From a bacterium UBP11_UBA4055 (GTDB lineage Bacteria > UBA4055): a DNA stretch of 64,000 nucleotides. The number at the start of each line of letters is the position of its first letter. Positions within the stretch are counted from its first letter, which is position 1. The position numbers and the translations under genes were made by a program. The stretch spans positions 4,340 through 68,339 of the forward strand of contig DFZN01000043.1 of the NCBI GenBank assembly GCA_002382735.1. Direction: 5' to 3'. The notes beneath the pieces were generated by a model that saw nothing but the letters and a program-made list of their open reading frames with translations, ran no database searches and had not been told where the DNA came from. Positions 17,706 through 26,487 of the stretch are shown here, in pieces.

Positions 17706-17813
17706 TTAATCCTCCATAATTCATATTAGTATTTTCTTGTTTTTCGACACCAACCCGAAACAGAAACAAGCCTTACAAGCCTGTTAAAGCTCCGTTCCCC
17801 GAATAACAGTTTA

Positions 17814-17842
17814 AATATATGTACTATTTTTAAAATGAACAA
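17814..17842 (-). promoter_or_regulatory. Sigma70-like promoter of the ompA-like gene
   Basis: On the minus strand TTGTTC (17837-17842), a 17-base spacer and TATATT (17814-17819) precede the gene. The implied leader is about 100 bases and carries a short direct repeat ACAAGCC (17766 and 17775, plus-strand reading). Confidence 0.65.
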
Positions 17843-17866
17843 GACTTTTTTTAATTTTATTTTGCT

Positions 17867-18340
17867 TCATACACACTGAATTTGACTTATCTGTCTGTAA
17901 GCTTCATACAATATAACCGCTGCCGAATTGCACAGATTAATCGATCTTATATCTCCCGGCATGGGTATAAAGATTCCTTTGTCCTTGTGAACGGTGTGAA
18001 ATTCTTCAGGAAGCCCCCCGGATTCTTTTCCGAAAAATAAAAAATCGCCCTTTTTGAAGTTTGCCTTAAAATATGGCCTTTCTGCTTTTGTTGATGCGTA
18101 GTAAAAATCTCCTGACAAACCTGTTCTGAAAAATTCCTCAAGTGAGCCGTACACCCTGTAATCTAATTTATCCCAGTAATCAAGACCTGCCCTCCTGAGC
18201 ATCTTGTCGGTCAGCTTAAAACCGAGAGGCTCGATGAGATGAAGACTGCAGTTCAATCCAACGCAAAGTCTGCCGATATTACCTGTGTTGTACGGGATCT
18301 CAGGTTCAAAAAGAACAATATTTAAAAAGGGGTCTTTCAT
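17867..18340 (-). CDS. trmL: tRNA (cytidine/uridine-34-2'-O)-methyltransferase TrmL
   Basis: TrmL is a SPOUT-fold enzyme that 2'-O-methylates the wobble base of tRNA-Leu species. The 157-residue protein starts with NIVLFEPEIPYNTGNIGR and carries the knot motifs FFGKESGGLPEEF, IPMPGDIRSINLCNSAAV and a C-terminal helix ending in YEAYRQ. All are typical of TrmL rather than the longer TrmH/TrmJ enzymes. Length is normal. It stands alone between the ompA promoter region and the rpmA terminator. No promoter was identified with confidence. Confidence 0.93.
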   Translation of the reverse strand: MKDPFLNIVLFEPEIPYNTGNIGRLCVGLNCSLHLIEPLGFKLTDKMLRRAGLDYWDKLDYRVYGSLEEFFRTGLSGDFYYASTKAERPYFKANFKKGDFLFFGKESGGLPEEFHTVHKDKGIFIPMPGDIRSINLCNSAAVILYEAYRQISQIQCV

Positions 18341-18372
18341 AAACAGGTATAGTATAACGCGTAAAAACCATG

Positions 18373-18399
18373 TAAAAAAAAGTCTTACTCGCGTAAGAC
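18373..18399 (-). terminator. Terminator of the rplU-rpmA operon
   Basis: On the minus strand the perfect arms GTCTTAC and GTAAGAC (loop GCGA) are followed by eight T. The hairpin begins immediately after the rpmA stop. Confidence 0.92.
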
Positions 18400-18400
18400 C

Positions 18401-18664
18401 TTATTCTGCTTCGACCGTATCAACGGCCACGAACTTTCTTCCTTTGGCTTTTGTCACGAATCTGACTTTACCTGTTTCGAGAGCGAACAGAGTATGATCC
18501 TTTCCGATCCCGACATTAAGACCCGGATGGAATTTCGTTCCTCTCTGCCTTACTATGATGGAACCTGCCTGAGCCAGCTGACCGCCGAACAGCTTCACTC
18601 CCAGCCTCTGGGCATTACTGTCACGACCGTTCCTTGAACTGCCGACACCTTTCTTGTGAGCCAT
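18401..18664 (-). CDS. rpmA: 50S ribosomal protein L27
   Basis: L27 lies near the peptidyl transferase centre. The 87-residue protein begins MAHKKGVGSSRNGRDS with no cleavable leader and contains the conserved GGQLAQAGSIIVRQRGTKFHPG block. It follows rplU by 19 bases, the standard rplU-rpmA order. obgE, often the third gene of this operon, is absent, and a terminator follows at once. Confidence 0.98.
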   Translation of the reverse strand: MAHKKGVGSSRNGRDSNAQRLGVKLFGGQLAQAGSIIVRQRGTKFHPGLNVGIGKDHTLFALETGKVRFVTKAKGRKFVAVDTVEAE

Positions 18665-18683
18665 GATGACCTCTTTATTTCAA

Positions 18684-18998
18684 TTAACTATTTATTATCT
18701 CTTTCACCTTTACCACGGAAAGATACTGCCTGTGACCTCTTTTGACTTCGTAGCGCTTTCTTCTTTTCTTTTTGAACACAATGACCTTTTTGTCCTTTCT
18801 GTTCTCCAATACTTCAAAAATAACTGATGCCCCTTTTACAAGAGGTGTTCCGAAAGTCATATTTTCGCCTTCTCCCAATGCAAGAACTCTGTTTACTGTA
18901 ACGCTCTCGCCTTTCTCGGCATTAAGCCTGTCAACTTTGATAATCTCGTCCTTTTTGACGATCTGCTGCTTGCCGGATATTTCAATTACTGCGTACAT
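18684..18998 (-). CDS. rplU: 50S ribosomal protein L21
   Basis: L21 binds 23S rRNA in the large subunit. From the ATG at 18996-18998 the product is 104 residues and starts MYAVIEISGKQQIVK, the usual L21 beginning. A longer open frame extends to 19064, but it would run into the -35 box of the promoter. A GGAG-type site precedes the shorter start, so the shorter one is right. Basic C-terminal residues (KKKRRKRYEVKRGHRQ) contact rRNA. The rpmA gene follows in the same transcript. Confidence 0.97.
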   Translation of the reverse strand: MYAVIEISGKQQIVKKDEIIKVDRLNAEKGESVTVNRVLALGEGENMTFGTPLVKGASVIFEVLENRKDKKVIVFKKKRRKRYEVKRGHRQYLSVVKVKEIINS

Positions 18999-19035
18999 TA
19001 ACCTGCTCCGTTGTGTGTTAATTTTCGAACTTGCA

Positions 19036-19064
19036 AATATAACTGAAAGTAATTGCCTTGTCAA
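19036..19064 (-). promoter_or_regulatory. Sigma70 promoter of rplU-rpmA
   Basis: On the minus strand a perfect TTGACA (19059-19064), a 17-base spacer and TATATT (19036-19041) lie about 40 bases before the rplU start. Confidence 0.88.
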
Positions 19065-19110
19065 GAAATAATTTCTTAAATATTTCGGGAAATAAATAAG
19101 AATAATTCGG

Positions 19111-19139
19111 TTGACAATTATACCTCATAGATTTATATT
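19111..19139 (+). promoter_or_regulatory. Sigma70 promoter of secD-secF
   Basis: A perfect TTGACA (19111-19116), 17-base spacer and TATATT (19134-19139) point toward secD. The leader of about 85 bases can form a CCGGTGA / TCGCCGG stem. This promoter is back to back with the rplU promoter. Confidence 0.85.
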
Positions 19140-19232
19140 TACCGTTCCGGTGAAGATACCCTTTATACGCTCGCCGGATTATATGATAATGAAATAAAGG
19201 AATTTCTTATTTTAAGGGAGGTTTGATTCTTT

Positions 19233-21263
19233 ATGAAAGAGCGAAACAACAAGATCAGGTGGATTATTTTTGCGGCATTACTGTCGTGGGCGGTCTATGC
19301 TCTGATACCCACATACCGGACTTATTTTTCTTCCGAAAAAGCAGTTGTTGAAAAAATCAAGATTAAGAACGATCTTATCAAAGCTGTTGCAAAACAGGAG
19401 AGAGGCGAAAAACTCACTGCAATTGAAAGAAAGCTGATAAGAGACTATAAAGATAAGCCTGAATATCTGTCACTTGCGAAAGAAGAGATAGAGAAACTGA
19501 ACGAATTCGAAAAAGAAAATTTAAGGAGCCTCAGACTTGGCCTCGACCTTCAGGGCGGTATGCATCTGGTACTTGAGATCGACTATGAGCAGCTTCTCAA
19601 GAACAAAGCTTTGAAGAAGGACAAGCAGCTTGACGATCTTCTCGCTGAGATAAAGTCTGTTAACGGCAACGACAAAGAAAGCTATTTTAAGGATGTTCTG
19701 AGTGTGTTCAACAGCAGGAATGTCCCTTTGAACAGCTATTTCGGAAGGTCGGGCGACTCAAACGATAAGATAATTGACAATCTTGACAGCGCCGCAAGAA
19801 GAGGTATCGTTACGACTTTGGAAGTCCTTCGCAACAGGATAGACCAGTTCGGTATTGCTGAACCTTCGATACAGCCGAGGGGCAAGCACAGGATAATAGT
19901 TGAGCTTCCCGGTGTCAAGGATGAAGAGAGAGCTACGAATCTTGTAAATCAGGCTGCTTTTCTGGAGTTCAAGATCGTTGCTGATAACGATGTGCTTCAG
20001 AAGAAGATCGACGAGATCGACGCGATTATTAAAAACAAATCGCAGGACACGACTGTAAGTGAAACTCCTGAAGAGCCTAAGGAAGATGCTCCCGTAGAAG
20101 AAGTAAAAGCCGAGACTCCTGAAACCGATGCTGAGGATGCCACAAAATTATTCTCGGAAACTGATAAGGATTCAGTCTCAGCTGTTTCGGAATCAGAAGC
20201 TGAGTTCGCAAAAAATTACCCGTTCAAATCACTTCTTACAGGCGGAAGATCGGGAAATATTCTTGTAAATGAGAAGAACAGACTTAAAGTTACCGAGATG
20301 CTCAAGAACGACAATGCAAGGAATGTTTTAGGCAATTATGAATTCGTATGGAAAAATAAACCTGAAGTCTATAATGATGAACAGTTCTGGGAAATAATGC
20401 TCGTTGAGAAAAAAGCTGTACTGGACGGAACTTCCATAATAGAAGCGAACGCATCTCTCGCAAGCCAGTCGTCTGCTGCAGGCGGATGGGAAGTGCCGTT
20501 TGAACTGGACAGGGACGGCGGAAGGATCTTTTCTGAAGTCACCGGAAAAAACATAGGCAAAAGGCTCGCCATAATACTCGACAATAAACTGTATATGGCG
20601 CCGAACATTCAGGTGAGAATACCTAACGGACGCGGGGTGATAACTCTCGGCGGCGGTACCGCAGAAGAAGCAAGAGACCTCGCTATCGTTCTTAAGGCCG
20701 GTGCTCTCGAAGCTCCGCTTGAGATCATGGAGAAAAGGGTCATCGGACCGTCTCTCGGCGGGGACTCGATCAGAAGCGGTGTTATTTCAGCCTTACTCGG
20801 ATTTGGACTTGTTGTAATATTCATGATATTCTGGTATAAGCTGAGCGGATTTTTTGCAGTGATCGCTCTGCTTCTGAATTTCATTTTCACTCTTGCCACG
20901 CTCGGAATGTTCAAAGGCACACTGACTTTACCCGGTATCGCGGGACTTGTACTTACGATGGGTATGGCTGTTGATGCGAACATCATCATTTTCGAGAGAA
21001 TAAAAGAAGAGATGAAAGAAAAGAATACGATGATGAACGCGATCAATGCGGGGTATGAAAGAGCCTTTACCACGATCTTCGACTCTAACCTGACAACTTT
21101 CATCGCAGGTATAACTCTGTATCAGTTCGGAACAGGCGCGGTAAAAGGTTTTGCACTGACGCTTATGATCGGTATTCTATGGAGTATGTACACAGCTGTT
21201 GTCGTAACAAGACTTCTTTCCGATCTGTATGTCAATAAGGACACTAAGAAATTAAGCATATAA
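19233..21263 (+). CDS. secD: Protein translocase subunit SecD
   Basis: SecD forms with SecF the proton-driven helper of the SecYEG channel that pulls proteins across the inner membrane. The 676-residue protein has an N-terminal membrane helix and the periplasmic P1 region with the motif LGLDLQGGMHLVLEID. The RRGIVTTLEVLRNRIDQFGIAEP block and a C-terminal five-helix bundle with GMAVDANIIIFERIKEE follow. An acidic, Pro/Glu/Thr-rich stretch of roughly 60-70 residues (about 270-335) interrupts the periplasmic part and looks disordered. A GGGAGG site lies upstream of the ATG. secF follows 30 bases later in the same operon. Confidence 0.97.
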   Translation: MKERNNKIRWIIFAALLSWAVYALIPTYRTYFSSEKAVVEKIKIKNDLIKAVAKQERGEKLTAIERKLIRDYKDKPEYLSLAKEEIEKLNEFEKENLRSLRLGLDLQGGMHLVLEIDYEQLLKNKALKKDKQLDDLLAEIKSVNGNDKESYFKDVLSVFNSRNVPLNSYFGRSGDSNDKIIDNLDSAARRGIVTTLEVLRNRIDQFGIAEPSIQPRGKHRIIVELPGVKDEERATNLVNQAAFLEFKIVADNDVLQKKIDEIDAIIKNKSQDTTVSETPEEPKEDAPVEEVKAETPETDAEDATKLFSETDKDSVSAVSESEAEFAKNYPFKSLLTGGRSGNILVNEKNRLKVTEMLKNDNARNVLGNYEFVWKNKPEVYNDEQFWEIMLVEKKAVLDGTSIIEANASLASQSSAAGGWEVPFELDRDGGRIFSEVTGKNIGKRLAIILDNKLYMAPNIQVRIPNGRGVITLGGGTAEEARDLAIVLKAGALEAPLEIMEKRVIGPSLGGDSIRSGVISALLGFGLVVIFMIFWYKLSGFFAVIALLLNFIFTLATLGMFKGTLTLPGIAGLVLTMGMAVDANIIIFERIKEEMKEKNTMMNAINAGYERAFTTIFDSNLTTFIAGITLYQFGTGAVKGFALTLMIGILWSMYTAVVVTRLLSDLYVNKDTKKLSI

Positions 21264-21293
21264 TATTTTAAAGGAAATCTGTAAGGAGCATAA

Positions 21294-22235
21294 ATGAGCG
21301 CAAAAAATAAAATCAATTTCGTCGGAAAAATAAAAACCGCTGTGGGGTTGTCCCTCATCGTTATAATAATTGGAATACTTTCTGTGATCGTACAGGGCGG
21401 TCTGAACTATAATATTGAGTTCAACGGCGGATATCTTGTTCATGTAGGATTTTATGAAAAGATCGATATTGCAAATATCAGATCTGCTTTCTCCGGCGGA
21501 GACTTTGCCGGCATAGACATTCAGGAATTTGGTGATACAGGGTCAGAAGCAAGCGATTTTTCTACTGAAGTCGTACTGAAAATGGAAAGCGTCGCAGAAA
21601 ACATCAAGGTTCTTGAAGAAAAGGTCGATTCGGTGCTGGATGAGAAATTCGGAAAAGAATCATACGAGATCAGGCAGGCATCGAGCATCGGACCGAAAGT
21701 CGGAGATGAATTGAAGAGCTCCACACTTCAGGCGATTTTTTGGGCTCTGCTCTTCATTCTGATCTATATCACGATAAAGTTCAGGTTCAAATACGGCATC
21801 GCCGCAATAATAGCTCTGGCGCACGATGTTCTTGTCACGGTCGGAGTACTTTCGCTTCTCGGTTTTGTTATGAATGTGGAAATATCACTCTCGGTCATTG
21901 CGGCTATACTTACTATCGTAGGCTATTCTCTTAACGATACGATCGTCGTATTCGACAGGATAAGAGAAAATGTTAAGAAACTTGAAGGGATGGAGCTTGA
22001 CAAAATAATCAATATCTCGATCAATGAAACTCTTACAAGGACTATCCTTACTTCATCCACCACCCTGTTCGTGGTCGCGATCCTGTTCATATTCGGAGGA
22101 GAGGTAATAAGAGACTTGTCTATAACTCTGCTTATCGGTATAATGGTGGGTACATATTCTTCGATATTCATTGCTTCACCGATACTTACCTTCTGGGAAA
22201 GATCGAACCGGAAGAAAAGACTGGCTAAAGCCTAG
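21294..22235 (+). CDS. secF: Protein translocase subunit SecF
   Basis: SecF pairs with SecD in the inner membrane. The 313-residue protein shows an N-terminal helix, the periplasmic INIEFNGGYLV-type beta region, and the C-terminal helices. The conserved motifs GYSLNDTIVVFDRIREN and ETLTRTILTSSTTL are typical of SecF. Length is normal for the family. The start has an AAGGAG site. A hairpin terminator follows 22 bases after the stop and lies immediately in front of purA. Confidence 0.97.
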   Translation: MSAKNKINFVGKIKTAVGLSLIVIIIGILSVIVQGGLNYNIEFNGGYLVHVGFYEKIDIANIRSAFSGGDFAGIDIQEFGDTGSEASDFSTEVVLKMESVAENIKVLEEKVDSVLDEKFGKESYEIRQASSIGPKVGDELKSSTLQAIFWALLFILIYITIKFRFKYGIAAIIALAHDVLVTVGVLSLLGFVMNVEISLSVIAAILTIVGYSLNDTIVVFDRIRENVKKLEGMELDKIINISINETLTRTILTSSTTLFVVAILFIFGGEVIRDLSITLLIGIMVGTYSSIFIASPILTFWERSNRKKRLAKA

Positions 22236-22257
22236 TATTTTAACCGTTTAACTCTTG

Positions 22258-22293
22258 AACAAGTTTAGTTAACGCTAAACTTGTTTTTATTTT
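22258..22293 (+). terminator. Hairpin between secF and purA (terminator or purA leader attenuator)
   Basis: A perfect 11-base stem, AACAAGTTTAG with CTAAACTTGTT, encloses TTAACG and is followed by a T-rich tail. The tail ends directly at the purA ribosome site GGAGG (22294-22298). There is no room for a promoter between the hairpin and purA. Confidence 0.82.
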
Positions 22294-22303
22294 GGAGGAT
22301 ATA

Positions 22304-23578
22304 ATGAGCGTCAGAATTGCAGTTGGAGCACAGTGGGGCGACGAGGGAAAAGGCAAGATAATTGATCTCTTAAGCGCGGATACCGACCTTGTTGTCAGAT
22401 ATCAGGGAGGCGCGAATGCAGGCCATACAGTAAAGATCAACGACAGGAAATTCATTCTTCATATGATCCCTTCTGGCGTACTCAACGACAATACCGTCTC
22501 GGCGATCGGCAACGGAGTGGTTTTCGACTATGAATCGTTCATAAGCGAACTCGACATTCTAAAGAAAGAAGGGATAGATCCTGACGGCAGGCTTTTTCTC
22601 AGTCCTTACGCTCATGTGGTGATGCCGTATCACAAAGAGATCGACAGAGCCCTTGAAAAAATAAGAAAGAATAAGATCGGGACTACTTTCAAAGGTATAG
22701 GACCGGCATATCAGGACAAAATCTCAAGGTGCGGGATCAGGGTCGTGGATATCCTCGACGAAGATAATTTCGCGGAAGTTTTAAGGAACAATATCGATCT
22801 TAAAAATCTGACTTTTGAAGGAATGTACGGAGAAAAGAACAAGTTCTCTTTTGATGAAATTTATCGTGACTGCACAGAAAAATTCTCCGATATAAAAAAA
22901 TATGTTAAAGATGTATCTCTTATGATCGATGAGTATCTGAAGAATAACAAGTCGGTACTTTTTGAAGGCGCACAGGGGACATTACTGGATATAGATCACG
23001 GGACCTATCCTTATGTCACTTCATCAAATACTACCAGTGGCGGAGTATGCACCGGAAGCGGTATAAGCCCGACTAAAATATCAAGCGTGATCGGAGTTAT
23101 GAAAGCCTATACGACAAGAGTCGGTAACGGACCGTTCGTGTCAGAACTGTTCGACGAGACAGGTAAATACATGGCTGAACAGGGTCATGAGGTCGGAGCC
23201 ACGACGGGAAGACCGAGAAGGTGCGGCTATTTTGATGCGCTTATCGCAAGGTACTCCGTAAGGATAAACGGGATTTCATCTCTCGCTCTCACCAAAATAG
23301 ATGTTCTCGGCGGGTTGGATAAGGTCAGGGTGTGCGTGGGATACAAGTACAAAAACGAGATACTTAAAGAGTTCGTTCCCGTTTCGAATATTCTGGAAAA
23401 ATGCGAGCCTGTCTATGAGGAACTTGAAGGCTGGAAAGAAGATATTTCTGAAATAAAAGAGTACGATATGCTTCCGGAAAATGTTAAGAAATATATCGAC
23501 TATATCGAGAAAGTTTCAGGTGTACCGGTGGAGATAGTTTCAGTCGGACCCGAAAGGAACCAATCCATTTACAAATAA
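22304..23578 (+). CDS. purA: Adenylosuccinate synthetase
   Basis: PurA joins IMP and aspartate with GTP, the first committed step from IMP to AMP. From the ATG at 22304, placed six bases after GGAGG, the product is 424 residues and starts MSVRIAVGAQWGDEGKGK. An in-frame TTG at 22292 is unlikely to be used. Visible motifs are the GTP loop QWGDEGKGK, the catalytic His in GGANAGHTV, GIGPAYQDK, the LFEGAQGTLLDIDHGTYP block and TTGRPRRCGYFD. The gene has no promoter of its own after the upstream hairpin, so it is read through from secF or controlled by that hairpin. Confidence 0.98.
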   Translation: MSVRIAVGAQWGDEGKGKIIDLLSADTDLVVRYQGGANAGHTVKINDRKFILHMIPSGVLNDNTVSAIGNGVVFDYESFISELDILKKEGIDPDGRLFLSPYAHVVMPYHKEIDRALEKIRKNKIGTTFKGIGPAYQDKISRCGIRVVDILDEDNFAEVLRNNIDLKNLTFEGMYGEKNKFSFDEIYRDCTEKFSDIKKYVKDVSLMIDEYLKNNKSVLFEGAQGTLLDIDHGTYPYVTSSNTTSGGVCTGSGISPTKISSVIGVMKAYTTRVGNGPFVSELFDETGKYMAEQGHEVGATTGRPRRCGYFDALIARYSVRINGISSLALTKIDVLGGLDKVRVCVGYKYKNEILKEFVPVSNILEKCEPVYEELEGWKEDISEIKEYDMLPENVKKYIDYIEKVSGVPVEIVSVGPERNQSIYK

Positions 23579-23604
23579 AAAAAGCGGCTCATGCCGCTTT
23601 TTTA
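23577..23604. terminator. Bidirectional terminator between purA and panD
   Basis: AAAGCGGC and GCCGCTTT pair around TCAT, with A-run and T-run on either side. It lies directly after the purA stop and 16 bases past the panD stop on the other strand. Confidence 0.9.
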
Positions 23605-23619
23605 ATACCTGAAATATTT

Positions 23620-23988
23620 CTATGCCGGTTCAGTATAACGCTCGGTGATCCTGTTTTTTTCATCGACTTTTACGGTTATACTTTTAAAATTTCTGAGCTC
23701 GTCTTCACTATAATCGGCATAGCTGATAACAATAAGGAGGTCTCCGGTCTGGGCCAGACGGGCTATAGCACCGTTCATGCAGATCGTACCGCTCCCCCTT
23801 TCGCCTTCTATCGTATAGGTTTCTGCCCTTGAACCGTTATTGATGTTGACCACCTGCACCTGCTCCCCCACAAGTATATCAGCGGCATCCATAAGATCTT
23901 TGTCTATTGTAATGCTTCCCTGATAATTAAGGTTGGCATCGGTAACAGTCACCCTGTGTATCTTTGATTTTTTCATTCTGCGAAGCAT
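23620..23988 (-). CDS. panD: Aspartate 1-decarboxylase (pyruvoyl enzyme)
   Basis: PanD makes beta-alanine from aspartate for pantothenate and CoA synthesis. The 122-residue proenzyme starts MLRRMKKSKIHRVTVT, the usual opening. It has the self-processing site YQGS (Gly24-Ser25) that yields the pyruvoyl group, followed by TIDKDLMDAADI and the GSGTICMNGAIARL block. Length fits the family. It lies 19 bases after a DUF2158 gene on the same strand and is probably cotranscribed with it. No other pan gene is in the window. Confidence 0.97.
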   Translation of the reverse strand: MLRRMKKSKIHRVTVTDANLNYQGSITIDKDLMDAADILVGEQVQVVNINNGSRAETYTIEGERGSGTICMNGAIARLAQTGDLLIVISYADYSEDELRNFKSITVKVDEKNRITERYTEPA

Positions 23989-24007
23989 TCTGTTCAGTTC
24001 CCGTTAA

Positions 24008-24232
24008 TTATCTTACAAGATCCAAAAGCTCAACATCAAATCCGTCTTCCTTTGAAGTGTTTCCCTCGAACCAAACGCAGATCACATCTCCGTCCCTCAG
24101 ACCTTTTGATTTCCATGCGTCATCGATCAATGTGAAAGGCATTTTTTTCTCTTCTCCGACGACCGTTTTTATAGTCATATCAGGACCGCCCGATCTCAGT
24201 CTTACTACCTGACCTCTTTTGTATTTTGCCAT
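24008..24232 (-). CDS. YodC/DUF2158-family small protein
   Basis: The 74-residue protein begins with GQVVRLRSGGPDMTIKTV and later has DGDVICVWFEGN. This is the pattern of the DUF2158 (YodC-like) family of small beta-barrel proteins, which usually have 55-80 residues. The family function is not established. It stands directly upstream of panD on the same strand, with a clear start. No link to CoA synthesis is known to me. Confidence 0.85.
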   Translation of the reverse strand: MAKYKRGQVVRLRSGGPDMTIKTVVGEEKKMPFTLIDDAWKSKGLRDGDVICVWFEGNTSKEDGFDVELLDLVR

Positions 24233-24325
24233 TTGCTTTTACTCCCGGTTAGAATTTTAGTGTTGCGAGTACAAGTGTAATATAATAAAGTAGTGCTTTA
24301 TTCACAACATTAATTAATTTTTATT

Positions 24326-25321
24326 TCAGACTCCCTTAATTACAAAGGACAGTACTAAGTAGCACGAGTATAGGACAAGAAGTATCAGACCTGACGACCG
24401 CTCAATTTTATGATCTTTGCTCTTTTTATAGCCCATGGGAAAGAGTATCAGGGTCACAAAAAGCATCAGCGGACCCCAGAATTTTATGTTGTCAGGATTT
24501 ACCGGAAAGGGTTTCGTGGATGCGCTCAGACCCATAACGAAGAGGATATTGAACACATTCGACCCTATTATATTGGCCACACCGATATTTGGATTGTTCA
24601 TCTTCAGCGCCTGAAGCGTCGCAACAAGCTCCGGAAGCGATGTTCCGATCGAAACTATCGTCAGCCCTATCGCAAGCTCCGATACTCCGACAGCTCTCGC
24701 TATTCCGGAAGCTCCCCTTATTGTGAACTCCGATCCTATGTAAAGTCCGATTATCCCGAGAATGATCATGACTATTTCTTTTGTTCTGCTCAGACCGTGA
24801 GGTATCTCGTCTTCATCTAACAGCTCCTCGTTCTTCAGTTTTGCTCTTTTATAAATGTAGTAGATGTATCCTGCGAACATAACCGTCATCATTACGCCCT
24901 CGATACGGGATACTTTAAGATCGAGCATCATGACATAAAATACCGCTGATACAACAAAAACAATGGGAAGGTCAACTTTGAGGGTAGTTACTCTCATCAT
25001 AACAGGCCTGATCACTGCTCCGATACCGAGAATAAGAGCGATATTGCATATATTGCTGCCGATTATATTACCGATACCTATATCGCCGCGGTCTGAAAGA
25101 TTAGCCATAAAACTCACGAACAGTTCAGGAAGTGAAGTTCCGAAAGCCACAACGGTCAGTCCGATTATAAAAGAGTCAATATTGTAAGACCTGGATAGAG
25201 CCTCCGCGCCTTTTATTAAAGACCCGCCGCCTCTGATCAGAATGTAGAGTCCTCCCGCGAGAAAAACTGCGAGAAGTAATATATTTTGCGTTTCAAGAAC
25301 TGATCCTATATAGTCAAACAT
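24326..25321 (-). CDS. Calcium/sodium antiporter (CaCA family, YrbG-like)
   Basis: The 331-residue membrane protein has about ten helices in two homologous halves. Each half carries the ion-binding alpha-repeat motif: GTSLPELFVSF with GNIIGSNICNI in the first half, GTSLPELVATL with NIIGSNVFNIL in the second. This matches K+-independent Na+/Ca2+ exchangers of the YrbG type, which extrude Ca2+ (or other cations) from the cytoplasm. Length is typical. It follows the HD hydrolase gene by 20 bases and probably belongs to the same transcript as the M3 peptidase and prepilin genes. Confidence 0.92.
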   Translation of the reverse strand: MFDYIGSVLETQNILLLAVFLAGGLYILIRGGGSLIKGAEALSRSYNIDSFIIGLTVVAFGTSLPELFVSFMANLSDRGDIGIGNIIGSNICNIALILGIGAVIRPVMMRVTTLKVDLPIVFVVSAVFYVMMLDLKVSRIEGVMMTVMFAGYIYYIYKRAKLKNEELLDEDEIPHGLSRTKEIVMIILGIIGLYIGSEFTIRGASGIARAVGVSELAIGLTIVSIGTSLPELVATLQALKMNNPNIGVANIIGSNVFNILFVMGLSASTKPFPVNPDNIKFWGPLMLFVTLILFPMGYKKSKDHKIERSSGLILLVLYSCYLVLSFVIKGV

Positions 25322-25341
25322 TTTTGTTCCCGTTTAAAAAA

Positions 25342-26487
25342 TTAAAAATCTATCAGCGGTATCGTTATCTTTTCGAGCTGATATTTAAAATACCTGTCTG
25401 TCATGGTGGCAATAAAATCCCTTACTTTTTCCGCACTTTTCGTTCCTGAAATATAATCTGTGTTCTTCGAGTCGAGGAAATGCCTGAAAATATCTGACGA
25501 CCTGTTGTCTGATTCAATATCTTCCAGGAATGTATTGAACAGTATTTCGAAACCTTTTTCGATCTTTTTTCTCTCCGGCTTGAGCTTCTCATTTAAATAT
25601 ATCGCGCGGTAGTTAAAGCTCTTCAGCTCTCTTAAAGCGTCAGCCGTTCTTTCTGAAAATTCAAGACGGTCTTTGTCCCAGCTGTTCACTATTATGTCTT
25701 TGACGAGAGTATCGATTATTGAACTGTTGTTCTTCCCGAGCACTACGGAAACATTTGAAGGGATGTCGCTTCTGGAGATCAGATTGAGCCTGATGGCATC
25801 CTCGATGTCGGTTCCGATATACGCTATTGTGTCCGACATTCTTATCACGCAGCCTTCGAGCGTCATTGGTCTGTCGTCGTCTCCGAAAACCGTTTCCCTG
25901 TTCAGATATTTCATCAGATCTTTTTCGGTCTTTGATCTGTCGGGGTAGAGCTTGTCCTCATTTATCTCCCCGTTATGCGACACGATGGCGTCTTTTGTCT
26001 GAAGGGTCAGGTTCATGCCCTTCCCTTTATACGACTGCTTCTCGACTATGTAAAGACTGTGCACATTATGAGAAAAGCCGCCTATACCTGCAGCTCTGCA
26101 CAGCCTGTCGAGATATTTCTCGCCGTCGTGCCCGAAGGGCGTATGACCGAGGTCATGACCGAGCGCCGCCGCTTCGATCAGGTCCTGGTTAAGAGAAAGC
26201 GACTTGCCTATAGTCCTGGCCACCTGCGCCACATACTGTATATGGACTATCCTGTTGGTTATCTGCTCGTCTAAAAGGGATGAAAAATATATTACCTGGG
26301 TTTTCCCGGCAAGGCGCTTGTACGCTCCGGAATACATGATCCTGTCGCGGTCGATGGAGAACGGCGGCCTGATCTCGTCGGCAGTTTCGCCTGACCTTAC
26401 GGCATCGGAGTTCTTGCAGGCGAAAGGCGAAAGCAGAGAGTCGTATTTACTTTCCACCGATCTTCTTATTTCAGCATAATCCTTCAA
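25342..26487 (-). CDS. Deoxyguanosinetriphosphate triphosphohydrolase-like HD protein
   Basis: dGTPase-family enzymes cut dNTPs into nucleoside and triphosphate. The 381-residue protein has the N-terminal DRDRIMYSGAYKRLAGKTQV block, a metal-binding His82 in NRIVHIQYVAQVAR, and the HD pair with following histidines in HDLGHTPFGHDGE (111-123). The C-terminal part is typical of the shorter dGTPase-like type 2 group. Substrate preference cannot be told from sequence. It overlaps the prepilin gene by four bases (ATGA), so the two are translationally coupled despite unrelated functions. Confidence 0.93.
   Translation of the reverse strand: MKDYAEIRRSVESKYDSLLSPFACKNSDAVRSGETADEIRPPFSIDRDRIMYSGAYKRLAGKTQVIYFSSLLDEQITNRIVHIQYVAQVARTIGKSLSLNQDLIEAAALGHDLGHTPFGHDGEKYLDRLCRAAGIGGFSHNVHSLYIVEKQSYKGKGMNLTLQTKDAIVSHNGEINEDKLYPDRSKTEKDLMKYLNRETVFGDDDRPMTLEGCVIRMSDTIAYIGTDIEDAIRLNLISRSDIPSNVSVVLGKNNSSIIDTLVKDIIVNSWDKDRLEFSERTADALRELKSFNYRAIYLNEKLKPERKKIEKGFEILFNTFLEDIESDNRSSDIFRHFLDSKNTDYISGTKSAEKVRDFIATMTDRYFKYQLEKITIPLIDF

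Noticed and set aside
18684..19064. Longer L21 start at 19064
   Set aside because: It would start within the -35 box of the promoter; the ATG at 18998 gives the standard L21 N-terminus.
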